A stretch of 64,000 nucleotides of DNA from Halocynthiibacter namhaensis (GTDB lineage: Bacteria; Pseudomonadota; Alphaproteobacteria; Rhodobacterales; Rhodobacteraceae), in contig NZ_JWIF01000067.1 in assembly GCF_000812685.1 (NCBI RefSeq), positions 62,001-126,000 on the forward strand. The letters run 5' to 3'. The notes under the pieces are model-generated. The model ran no database searches and was not told the origin of the DNA. It was given only the letters and a program-made list of their open reading frames with translations. This document shows, one piece after another, positions 27,385-35,481 of the stretch (position 1 is its first letter; every line of letters starts with the position of its first letter). The position numbers and the translations under genes are program-made.

Positions 27385-29061
27385 ATGGCAATCGTTAGTT
27401 TTTTGATTTCTCTTATGGGGGCGACCATGTTGTTGCTCTTCGCGGTTCGCATGGTGCGAACGGGAATTGAGCGCAGCTATGGCGCGTCGTTTCAGCGACT
27501 TTTGACCACGCAGAACAATGGTATCAATGCCAGTTTGACGGGTCTCACCTTGGCGGTTGTGCTGCAAAGTTCCGCTGCGGTTGCCTTGCTGACAGCAGGC
27601 TTTGCCGCAAGCGGCACCCTCGCTTTTGCGACGGGATTGGCCATTGTGCTTGGCGGCGATCTTGGCTCGGCCTTGGTTATTCAACTTCTGTCGTTTCGCT
27701 TGGATTGGCTTGTGCCCTTGTTGTTGGCGATTGGCGGGTGGTTGTTTGTAAAAACAGAACATCGCAAGGCACGTCAGTTTGGGCGCATTTTGATGGGCGT
27801 GGCTTTTATTCTGATCTCGCTGCGCTTTCTGCGCGAGGCAATGGATCCGATCCGTGATAGTGTATTTCTGCCTGCAGTTGCGGGGTATTTAGCGCAGGAT
27901 TACATCACGGCATTTCTGGTTGGCGCTGCGTTGGCGTTTGTGATGCATTCCTCGGTTGCGGCCATTTTGATGTGTGTGACACTTGTTGATATTGGCGCGA
28001 TTCCCTTTGCCGCGGGCCTGTCTTTGATGTTGGGCGCAAACTTTGGAAGTGCCTTTATTCCGGTTTGGTTGACCCGTGACATGCCAGTTGCGGCCCGCCG
28101 AATTCCTTTTGCAAACTTGGTGTTGCGCGGGTTGTGGGCGGTCGCAGCGCTGTTCTTATGCAATATGGTGTTGCGTGCAAATTTGATCGAGGCGCCAGTC
28201 GGTGGGCAGATGTTGGTGAATGCCCATTTGGTGTTCAACGCGTCCCTTTTGGTCTTTGCTTTGCCCTTTTGTGGAATGCTGCGGGCACCAATGTGCCGCT
28301 TGGTTCCTGATGCGGTGGGGCAGGCTGTGGGTGATCCGCTTGCGCGCCAGATCAGTGTGCTTGATCCAAATGATATTGGTGCACCACAGCAAGCTTTGGC
28401 CAGTTTGAAACGTGAGTTGCTGCGCATGGTGGATCTTGTGGATGTGATGTTCCGTCCTGTTCTCACTTTGTATGATACTGGTGATCGGGCCCAAATGAAG
28501 GCCGTGCGTGCGATGGATGCGGACGTGAACGCAGCCTTATCTGGGATTCGAAACTATGTGGCAGGCATTCCTGCTGAGGAATTTGGTAAGGAAAACGCCA
28601 AAACAGCGCGCAACCTGTTAGAATATGCCATTCGCCTCGAAACCGCAGGTGATGTGGTGGCGCGCAGGCTTATAAATCTGGCCGAAACCACCGAAAAGAA
28701 AAAGATTCGCTTTTCCAAAAGCGGTTGGCTTGAATTGACGCGCATCCACGAGGACGTGTTGGCCAACTTGAAGCTGGCGTCGAACGTGTTGATTTCAGAT
28801 GATCTTGAAAGTGCGCGCCTGTTGAGTCTTGAGAAAACAGAGATCAAACGCATGGAACGGGACAGTCGTAAAAAACACCTGAAACGCTTGCAAAATGGCG
28901 GGCAGGAAAGCTTTGACAGTTCTGATGTTCATTTAGATACATTGCGGGCGCTGCGTGAATTTAACAGCCATATCGCGGCCGTCGCATATCCGATCCTTTA
29001 TGCCAATGGCCAGCTTCTTGAGACCCGTTTGATCGAAGATCTACCTGAACAGGACGGGTAG
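27385..29061 (+). CDS. Na+/phosphate cotransporter family protein with PhoU-like domain
   Basis: Inner-membrane protein of 558 residues. Residues ~1-300 contain the inverted-repeat Na/Pi cotransporter units with the signature QSSAAVALL and MHSSVAAILM (the QSS/HSS motifs of PF02690). Residues ~330-550 form a cytoplasmic helical PhoU-like domain. Members act as sodium-coupled phosphate carriers, sometimes for phosphate efflux. It has no tight operon partner; the divergent neighbour starts about 170 bp away. The nearby pst cluster makes a phosphate role natural, but no Pho box is seen in front of it. Confidence 0.88.
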   Translation: MAIVSFLISLMGATMLLLFAVRMVRTGIERSYGASFQRLLTTQNNGINASLTGLTLAVVLQSSAAVALLTAGFAASGTLAFATGLAIVLGGDLGSALVIQLLSFRLDWLVPLLLAIGGWLFVKTEHRKARQFGRILMGVAFILISLRFLREAMDPIRDSVFLPAVAGYLAQDYITAFLVGAALAFVMHSSVAAILMCVTLVDIGAIPFAAGLSLMLGANFGSAFIPVWLTRDMPVAARRIPFANLVLRGLWAVAALFLCNMVLRANLIEAPVGGQMLVNAHLVFNASLLVFALPFCGMLRAPMCRLVPDAVGQAVGDPLARQISVLDPNDIGAPQQALASLKRELLRMVDLVDVMFRPVLTLYDTGDRAQMKAVRAMDADVNAALSGIRNYVAGIPAEEFGKENAKTARNLLEYAIRLETAGDVVARRLINLAETTEKKKIRFSKSGWLELTRIHEDVLANLKLASNVLISDDLESARLLSLEKTEIKRMERDSRKKHLKRLQNGGQESFDSSDVHLDTLRALREFNSHIAAVAYPILYANGQLLETRLIEDLPEQDG

Positions 29062-29194
29062 GGCGACGCACCGTAACCCACTGGCTTAGCCGTCATGATA
29101 CCGTTTATGAGATAATTTGTATTTTCTCGTCTTTATCGCATTGACCCTGACGGCGCACAGCGCTAAATCAACGGCACCTGACCAATTGGTTCAG

Positions 29195-29280
29195 GCCCGA
29201 GTGGCGGAATGGTAGACGCAGGGGATTCAAAATCCCCCGCTAGAAATGGCGTGGGGGTTCGAGTCCCCCCTCGGGCACCA
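29195..29280 (+). tRNA. tRNA-Leu (anticodon CAA)
   Basis: An 86-nt cloverleaf with acceptor stem GCCCGAG/CTCGGGC, a type II variable arm, the anticodon loop TTCAAAA flanked by a GGGGA/TCCCC stem, and a TTCGAGT T-loop. The CCA end is encoded (29278-29280). Anticodon CAA reads the UUG leucine codon. It is followed by an island-like stretch, and tRNA-Leu genes are common integration targets. Confidence 0.97.
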
Positions 29281-29363
29281 CATTATACGACTATTTACCA
29301 TATATATTTAGCTTTGCTGTAGCCAATTTGTGGTGTTCCTCTGGGCGTATCGAGCTGCAAAAC

Positions 29364-29527
29364 CTAGATTTCGATCAAGGCATCAATCTCTGAAACCTTC
29401 AGGTTGGACGCGCCGCCAAGTTTGTAAATCCGAATCTCGCCCTTTGGTTCATAGTGTAGATCGTTGTGCGAGACACGTTGAGCGTGTGGGCAACGTTATG
29501 CGCAGAGGGTCTTGGACGCACCAACAT
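29364..29527 (-). pseudogene. Frameshifted excisionase/AlpA-like helix-turn-helix gene
   Basis: From an ATG at 29527 one frame reads a DNA-binding helix-turn-helix (AHTLNVSRTTIYTMN); from about 29445 a second frame continues in register with GEIRIYKLGGASNLKVSEID and stops at 29364. Adding one base to the TTT run at 29443-29445 joins both into a 54-residue HTH_17-type (excisionase/AlpA) protein. The single-base loss could be a true mutation or an assembly error in a homopolymer. It lies 84 bp beyond tRNA-Leu, where an excisionase gene of an integrated element would be expected; no integrase is present. Confidence 0.6.
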
Positions 29528-29535
29528 TCACGCTT

Positions 29536-29752
29536 GCTCTCACGATCCTCTGTACGGGCCTCACAGCCAAACGCATCACGCCCAGATGGTGTGGTCGAAG
29601 TCGTTATTGATGGCTATATTGGGGTCGAAGTGCATGTTCCTAGGTCGCACATTCAATTCCCAACAGCAAACTTAACCTGACATCTCACCCACAGGCCAAC
29701 GACTGGAAGTCATATCATCAGGGAACAATGAGAGGTATTCAGGCATTTTTTG
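29536..29752. other. Intergenic part of the tRNA-Leu island
   Basis: About 220 bp with no gene I can support. Short open frames on both strands lack ribosome binding sites and family features. Confidence 0.4.
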
Positions 29753-30304
29753 TTACTGAATTTGCGTTAAGACCATCGATATTCGCCTTTCCATAACAGC
29801 AAAACTGGCATCATTTTCACTGTTAATTTTCGAAGCTTCAAAAGTCACTGTTCGATTGCCAATGCGTGTAGAAAAAGACATCGTTCGTAAGTCATAGAGT
29901 CTGAATCGGGTAACGTTGCCTGTGTATCCTGGGAGTTGGAGAGTTCCTTTATGGACAATGTGCAGGCTATCTTCGTTTCCATGCACAAGCATCTCATTTT
30001 TAGATTCTTGCAGCCGGTTTGCGACATATACTTCATGATCGCTGTTGCGACATATCCACCATAAAATACACCAGTCTGGGTCGGAAAAGCGCACTCCGAT
30101 TCCATGGCGCTGGCCTTGATTTCCACGAACACTAATTCCCAAGCGATTAGGTTCCCAAAGGCCTTGCACTGAAACGTTATCATTCTCGCAGAGTTCGAAA
30201 GAGTTGGGCACTTCATAGCAGTCTTGTGTGGGAGACGTGGATTGCGCGATTGTCGTCGAGGGCAGTAACACCCCTACAAGCAATAATATCGTTCTGAGGC
30301 TCAT
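29753..30304 (-). CDS. Hypothetical secreted protein, 183 aa
   Basis: Unrecognised protein with a clear Sec signal peptide (MSLRTILLLVGVLLPSTTIAQ, cleavage after about residue 20). The mature part contains four cysteines (two in CYEVPNSFELC and two in CILWWIC), suggesting two disulphides in the periplasm or outside. Base composition is lower in GC than the neighbours by eye. It sits in the stretch after tRNA-Leu with a small membrane protein next to it. Function unknown. Confidence 0.6.
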   Translation of the reverse strand: MSLRTILLLVGVLLPSTTIAQSTSPTQDCYEVPNSFELCENDNVSVQGLWEPNRLGISVRGNQGQRHGIGVRFSDPDWCILWWICRNSDHEVYVANRLQESKNEMLVHGNEDSLHIVHKGTLQLPGYTGNVTRFRLYDLRTMSFSTRIGNRTVTFEASKINSENDASFAVMERRISMVLTQIQ

Positions 30305-30382
30305 GAGAGGTCCCTATGTTCGGGTAATGATAATGGGGGAGTTTTGCGGGGTAGGCAGGCAAGCAGCCGAGAAATCAGATGT

Positions 30383-30571
30383 CTACTTTTGATTGAGAAC
30401 ATAGTTGTAGATCCAGAAGCCCAGTCCGAAAATGACGGCCCCCCCGATTGCGCCACCCATCATGGCACCGAGCAAAAATGAAATGTTTAGACTGATATTT
30501 GGGACCAAATTATAGATTGCGCCAAAGGCCGCACCTATAGTCATCCAAGTGTATATGTTTAAATTACTCAT
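30383..30571 (-). CDS. Small two-helix membrane protein, 62 aa
   Basis: Start taken at the ATG at 30571 (MSNLNIYTWMTIG); the frame is open to 30604. Two hydrophobic helices (TWMTIGAAFGAIYNLV and Gly-rich LLGAMMGGAIGGAVIFG) form a glycine-zipper-like hairpin, ending in YNYVLNQK. No family recognised. It is 78 bp upstream of the secreted-protein gene on the same strand and may be co-transcribed with it. Confidence 0.5.
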   Translation of the reverse strand: MSNLNIYTWMTIGAAFGAIYNLVPNISLNISFLLGAMMGGAIGGAVIFGLGFWIYNYVLNQK

Positions 30572-30609
30572 ACTGTACCCTACACTCGGGGGGAGGCGTG
30601 TCAATTACT

Positions 30610-30617
30610 GGGCACCA
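30610..30617. repeat. Possible island end: 8-bp repeat of the tRNA-Leu 3' end
   Basis: GGGCACCA repeats the last 8 bases of tRNA-Leu (29273-29280). It lies between the last island-type gene and the housekeeping rsmB-type gene, where an attachment-site copy would be expected. Eight bases is short, so chance is possible. Confidence 0.25.
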
Positions 30618-30808
30618 GTATAACAAGCATGTTTGGGTTATAGCGGTGCACAGGGCAGGCTATCATCATCTACTCAATGTTTGACTGTTCACTTTGTCTT
30701 GCTCGTCCCATAGGGTGGAAACCTGTCAATTATTACGGTTTAACCGACCTGAGAGGTAAATATGCTGTTTGTGAAACCAAGTTTCCCGTCATGTTTGGTG
30801 TTCGTTCG

Positions 30809-31954
30809 ATGACCCCGGCCGCGCGCGTTGCTGCTGCAATTGATATCTTAGACCTATGGATCGCGGGTGATCCGATTGAAAAGCTTCTGACAAATTGGAG
30901 CAGACGATCACGTTTTGCTGGCTCAAAAGATCGTGCTGCGCTGCGGGATTTGGTGTTTGAGGCCTTGCGCAATCGCAACAGTTTTGCGGCCCTCGGTGGC
31001 GCGCTTACGGGCCGTGGCCTTATGCTTGGTTTGTTGCGGGCGCGTGGGGACGATCCAGATCAATATTTTACGGGCGAAGGCTACGGTCCGTCTCAGTTGG
31101 ATGCCATTGAACGCGCGGTGCCGGTTTCAAGCGAAGCTTGTGACTTTCCGGATTGGATCGTTCCTGATCTAAAAAGCGCGTTGGGGGATGAGTTTGGGGC
31201 AATTGAGCGCGCTATGCGCCAACGGGCCCCTTTGTTTTTGCGTGTAAATTCTGCGAAGGCATCTGTGGGTAAAGTGATCACTGCACTGGCCAAAGATGGC
31301 ATTGACGCACAGCCCCATCCCTTGTCGCCCAATGCAATTGAAGTCACGTCAAACCCCCGCCGGTTTGCATCGTCTGATGTGTATCATGATGGGCTTGCCG
31401 AGATCCAAGATGTTGCGTCTCAGGCGGTGGCTGATTTGGTGCCGGCTGAGGGGCGGCTGCTTGATTTCTGCGCTGGCGGAGGGGGGAAATCCCTTGCTTT
31501 GGCGGCCCGAGGTGCCAAGGTAACGGCCCATGATATATCTGTTGCACGCATGAAAGACATCCCAGAACGTGCTGAACGCGCAGGGGTGAAGATCGTGGTT
31601 TGTGCGCCAGAAAACCTATCTGCTCAAAAGAAATTTGACGTCGTCTTTGCGGATGCGCCTTGCTCAGGTGCTGGATCTTGGCGCCGTGACCCCGAAGGAA
31701 AATGGCGTTTAACGCAGGAACGGTTGGACGAATTGCTTCGAAGTCAATCCGAGGTACTTGACGCATCGGCAACATATGTGGCTGACGGCGGGGTGCTGGT
31801 CTATGCGACATGTTCGCTTTTGGCTCAGGAAAACCAAGATCAGATCGCTTCGTTTTTGCTGCGGAATACCGATTGGGCCGTGCAAAGTCAGAAACATTTC
31901 ACCCCATTACAAGGCGGGGATGGGTTTTATGTCGCGATTTTGGCGCGCGGCTGA
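30809..31954 (+). CDS. rsmB: RsmB/NOP-family RNA (cytosine-5) methyltransferase
   Basis: SAM-dependent m5C methyltransferase of the RsmB/Nol1/Nop2 family, most likely acting on rRNA; 381 residues from the ATG at 30809 (MTPAARVAAAIDILD), the usual family start. The frame is open back to 30677 but upstream residues are not family-like; ATG at 30791 is an alternative. An N-terminal NusB-like part is followed by SAM motif LLDFCAGGGGKSLAL, motif IV DAPCSGAGSWRRDP and motif VI YATCSLLAQEN, supplying the two catalytic cysteines. Assignment to RsmB rather than a close paralogue is uncertain. Confidence 0.85.
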   Translation: MTPAARVAAAIDILDLWIAGDPIEKLLTNWSRRSRFAGSKDRAALRDLVFEALRNRNSFAALGGALTGRGLMLGLLRARGDDPDQYFTGEGYGPSQLDAIERAVPVSSEACDFPDWIVPDLKSALGDEFGAIERAMRQRAPLFLRVNSAKASVGKVITALAKDGIDAQPHPLSPNAIEVTSNPRRFASSDVYHDGLAEIQDVASQAVADLVPAEGRLLDFCAGGGGKSLALAARGAKVTAHDISVARMKDIPERAERAGVKIVVCAPENLSAQKKFDVVFADAPCSGAGSWRRDPEGKWRLTQERLDELLRSQSEVLDASATYVADGGVLVYATCSLLAQENQDQIASFLLRNTDWAVQSQKHFTPLQGGDGFYVAILARG

Positions 31955-32096
31955 CACACAGTTGTCAGGGGTTGACGTAGGGTTGTTGTATGGCGATACT
32001 CAACCTAAGGTGGTCTTCAGTGCTGAATTAAGCGGCAATTAAGGTTTGTCGCGCGACACTGGGGCAATACGAATCGAACATACATAGAGAGTTCTT

Positions 32097-34475
32097 GTGT
32101 CGCAGCCCGCAGTCGCCCCTGATATCGCATCCCATTCCGACAGATTGTTTCGTCGACTGGCAACTAACCCATCCCCGATGTTTGCGACTGTCGCTGTCTG
32201 CATATTCGCAATCTCATTCGTCGTGGATACTGGGCTTCTGCGCTTAATCTGCCTAAGTGCAGCTGCAACATTGCTGGCGTTCAGCTTTCTGTGGCATATT
32301 TTTCGACGCACTAAGCCGATGGCGCCTGGCGTGTTGCGCCAATTTAATTTTGTGGCCGGTGGGGACAGTTCACCTTGCTTTGTCACGAGTAAAGATGGTG
32401 CCATCTTGTGGCGGAACACTGCTGCAGATGATCGATTGGGCGATTCAGCGCCAGATACATTGGCAGGGGCATTTCGTGATGTCTTCGCCAACCCTGCTGC
32501 TGTGCTGTTTCGTTTGCAGAATCGTGCGCAAGCTGTTGGATCTGCGCGAGAAGATGTGTCTGCGCGCCGCGGACAAACACGCCTTGCCGTGCATCTTATT
32601 GAAGCCGAATTATTTCTGTGGCGTGTGGAAGACTTTGGTGAACGGACATCGAATTCTCGTGGTGCCGAAGGGATGAGCTTGCCGATGCTTACGGCTTCGA
32701 AATCTGGAACGGTTCTGTTCATGAATGAAGCGATGCGCAGGGTGCTTGGGGGGCGCGTGAAAACACTGGACAGGATTTTCACCACACTTCCAGTGCGTCC
32801 GGGGCAGCGTAATTCAATTTCCACACCGGATGGTCCCATGCCCGCCTTGGTTGCCGAAGTAAGTGGAGCAGGCGGGCGTCAGGAGTTATACCTCATTCCT
32901 GGAAACTCAGAGCTACCAGCTACAATCAATGCGGACGTCAGTGACACTGAAGCGCCACTGCAGTCTGCGTCGCCGCCCTCAATGTTTGAAGATTTACCCG
33001 TTCCATTGCTGAAAATCCTGCCCGGAGGACGTGTAGAGACGGCAAACCGACTTGCGCGTAAAATGTTGTCAATTCCTGATGATGGCGATTTTACTGTATC
33101 GGAACTTATTGAGGGGCTCGGGCGTTCTGTTCGGGATTGGCTAAATGAGGCGTTAGATGGTCGGGGGTTGACGCGGTCTGAAATCATTCGGGCCCGCTTG
33201 CCTGAGCCTGAACGGTTTTTGCAAATTACACTCACACGCCGCACCGAGAATTCAGGTCATGTTTTGATTGCGGTTTTGACGGATGCAACAGAATTGAAAA
33301 CGCTTGAAGCTCAGTTTGTTCAAAGTCAAAAAATGCAGGCCATTGGACAACTTGCCGGGGGTGTCGCACATGATTTTAACAACCTGTTGACTGCGATCAC
33401 GGGGCATTGTGATTTACTGATGTTGCGCCACGATCAAGGAGATCCCGATTACGCGGACCTGATCCAAATCAATGAGAACGCCAACCGTGCTGCGAGCCTC
33501 GTAGGGCAATTGCTTGCTTTTTCACGGAAGCAAAATCTGCAGCCTGAGGTATTGGATCTTCGCGGCGCCGTTGCGGACCTAACGCATCTTTTAAATCGCC
33601 TTGTGGGGGAAAAAGTGACCCTTACATTGTCGCATGACCCACAATTGAAGTCTATTCGCGCAGATAAGCGCCAACTGGAACAGGTTCTTATGAACCTTGT
33701 CGTGAACGCACGTGACGCGATGCCGGAGGGCGGTGAGATCCGAATTGAGACATCCAACTGCATCCTTAGCGAGCCGCTTCACCGGGATAGGGCGACGGTA
33801 CCAGATGGAGAATACGCGGTTGTGCGCGTGTCAGATCAAGGGACTGGAATAACACCTGACAAAATTGCGAAAATCTTTGAGCCATTTTACACGACAAAGC
33901 GTACAGGCGAGGGAACTGGATTAGGTCTGTCAATGGCTTACGGAATAGTGAAACAAACGGGCGGCTATATATTCGTAGACTCCGAACCGGGACAGGGCAG
34001 TATCTTCACCTTGTATTTTCCGACGTTTATTTTACATGAAACAGTGCCAGAAGTGGCTGCGATCACCACAAATGAAGCCCCCGCAGTTGACAGTGCCGAG
34101 CCGCAGCATGCCGATGGCGTGGTCTTGCTCGTAGAAGATGAGGCGCCAGTTCGCGCTTTTGCCTCGCGTGCACTTCGGATGCGAGGATATACTGTTTTGG
34201 AGGCCGATTGTGCGGAACAAGCATTGGAAACACTGGAAGACAGTGCGCTAAACGTTGATTTATTTGTGACTGACGTGGTTATGCCGGGAATGGATGGCCC
34301 AAGTTGGGTTCGAGAAGCGTTGAAAAAGCGCCCGGACGTAAAGGTTGTGTTCGTGTCTGGCTATGCAGAGGATGTGTTCAACGAGACCGACGAGGTGATC
34401 CCGAACTCAGTGTTTCTGCCAAAGCCGTTTTCGCTCAGCGATTTGACAAAGACAGTTCACCGTCAGTTGCATTGA
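32097..34475 (+). CDS. cckA: Cell-cycle hybrid histidine kinase CckA
   Basis: Bifunctional kinase/phosphatase that feeds phosphate through ChpT to CtrA in alphaproteobacteria. The 792-residue protein starts at a GTG (AGAGAG upstream), has two transmembrane helices (residues ~28-66), PAS-like sensor regions, then the CckA-specific H-box KMQAIGQLAGGVAHDFNNLL, ATPase motifs (NLVVNARDAMPEGG, GTGLGLSMAYGIV), and a C-terminal receiver with phospho-acceptor Asp in LFVTDVVMPGMDG. The domain order and H-box make this a firm CckA call. No partner gene is nearby. Confidence 0.92.
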   Translation: MSQPAVAPDIASHSDRLFRRLATNPSPMFATVAVCIFAISFVVDTGLLRLICLSAAATLLAFSFLWHIFRRTKPMAPGVLRQFNFVAGGDSSPCFVTSKDGAILWRNTAADDRLGDSAPDTLAGAFRDVFANPAAVLFRLQNRAQAVGSAREDVSARRGQTRLAVHLIEAELFLWRVEDFGERTSNSRGAEGMSLPMLTASKSGTVLFMNEAMRRVLGGRVKTLDRIFTTLPVRPGQRNSISTPDGPMPALVAEVSGAGGRQELYLIPGNSELPATINADVSDTEAPLQSASPPSMFEDLPVPLLKILPGGRVETANRLARKMLSIPDDGDFTVSELIEGLGRSVRDWLNEALDGRGLTRSEIIRARLPEPERFLQITLTRRTENSGHVLIAVLTDATELKTLEAQFVQSQKMQAIGQLAGGVAHDFNNLLTAITGHCDLLMLRHDQGDPDYADLIQINENANRAASLVGQLLAFSRKQNLQPEVLDLRGAVADLTHLLNRLVGEKVTLTLSHDPQLKSIRADKRQLEQVLMNLVVNARDAMPEGGEIRIETSNCILSEPLHRDRATVPDGEYAVVRVSDQGTGITPDKIAKIFEPFYTTKRTGEGTGLGLSMAYGIVKQTGGYIFVDSEPGQGSIFTLYFPTFILHETVPEVAAITTNEAPAVDSAEPQHADGVVLLVEDEAPVRAFASRALRMRGYTVLEADCAEQALETLEDSALNVDLFVTDVVMPGMDGPSWVREALKKRPDVKVVFVSGYAEDVFNETDEVIPNSVFLPKPFSLSDLTKTVHRQLH

Positions 34476-34726
34476 TTAGATCTGCCGTATGTTAGTCGCT
34501 CGACGTGAATATGGACTATGTTAACTACTTTCTGTGAGGTGTGGGGGGGGGGGCGTATGAATTATTATTTCAACTCCAATTATGGCGCAAGAATTGCTAC
34601 GGTTCTTTAGGATTTCGCTGTTCATTCATTCATAAAGGCTGCAAATAGCGCATCTTGCCTTGATCCTAGGCGCCACACCGTCTATGCCGCGCACAACTGT
34701 TGTCCTCGCCTGAACGGAGCCGCGCC
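34476..34726. other. Intergenic region between cckA and purQ with an 11-G run
   Basis: 251 bp expected to hold the purQ promoter. It contains an uninterrupted run of 11 G at 34543-34553, about 175 bp upstream of the purQ ATG. A 17-codon frame starts right after the run (34557) but has no support as a gene. Confidence 0.5.
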
Positions 34727-35395
34727 ATGAAAGCCGCAGTCATTGTTTTCCCAGGATCCAATTGTGATCGTGATCTTCAAGTTGCCTTGAAGGCGCAGGG
34801 CATGGATGTGACCATGGTCTGGCACAAAGATACCAGCTTGCCTGATGGGCTTGATTTTGTTGGTGTTCCCGGTGGGTTTTCCTTCGGAGATTACCTGCGT
34901 TGTGGCGCGATTGCGGCGCAAAGTCCAATTTGCCAATCTGTTGTCGATTTCGCAAATCGTGGTGGGTATGTGTTTGGCGTATGCAATGGGTTTCAAATCT
35001 TGGCGGAAACAGGCCTTTTGCCTGGCGCGCTTTTGCGCAATGCAGGGTTGAAATATATCTGTAAAACGGTTGGTTTGACCGTAGCGACCTCTGACAGTGC
35101 TTTCACATCTGAATGGTCCAAAGGTGATGTTATCAATGTGCCGATTGCCCACCACGATGGCAATTACAACGCGGATTCCGATACTTTGGCACGCCTGAAA
35201 GGCGAAGACCGTGTGGCCTTTACATATACCGATAATCCGAATGGCGCTGCAGACGATATTGCAGGCATCCTTTCCGAAAACCGCCGTGTTCTCGGGATGA
35301 TGCCTCACCCTGAACGTGCGTCAGACGAAGGCCACGGATCTGTCGAGGGTATGCCCATGTTCAAGGGGCTTGCTGGCATGCTTGAGTCCGCCTAA
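34727..35395 (+). CDS. purQ: Phosphoribosylformylglycinamidine synthase subunit PurQ
   Basis: Glutaminase subunit of FGAM synthase in purine biosynthesis; supplies ammonia to PurL. The 222-residue protein starts MKAAVIVFPGSNCDRDL at an ATG preceded by GGAG. The class I amidotransferase nucleophile Cys is in GVCNGFQIL, and the His/Glu pair is in MMPHPERA. Its usual partners purS and purL are not adjacent; purS is expected elsewhere on the chromosome. Confidence 0.95.
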   Translation: MKAAVIVFPGSNCDRDLQVALKAQGMDVTMVWHKDTSLPDGLDFVGVPGGFSFGDYLRCGAIAAQSPICQSVVDFANRGGYVFGVCNGFQILAETGLLPGALLRNAGLKYICKTVGLTVATSDSAFTSEWSKGDVINVPIAHHDGNYNADSDTLARLKGEDRVAFTYTDNPNGAADDIAGILSENRRVLGMMPHPERASDEGHGSVEGMPMFKGLAGMLESA

Positions 35396-35481
35396 ACTTA
35401 GGCATGGCTGAAAACTGCTGTAAAACCGCTTTGGGTGTTTCGTTGGTTGTTACCTTCGCGTGCAGAGCGTAGGTTCGCCCG

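Noticed and set aside
29330-29680. 116-codon plus-strand frame after tRNA-Leu
   Set aside because: The residues look random (Arg/Ser/His-rich) and the opposite strand better explains the region as a broken helix-turn-helix gene.
30598-30738. Direct repeat TGTCAATTA at about 30600 and 30725
   Set aside because: Only about ten bases match and there is no further structure; likely chance.
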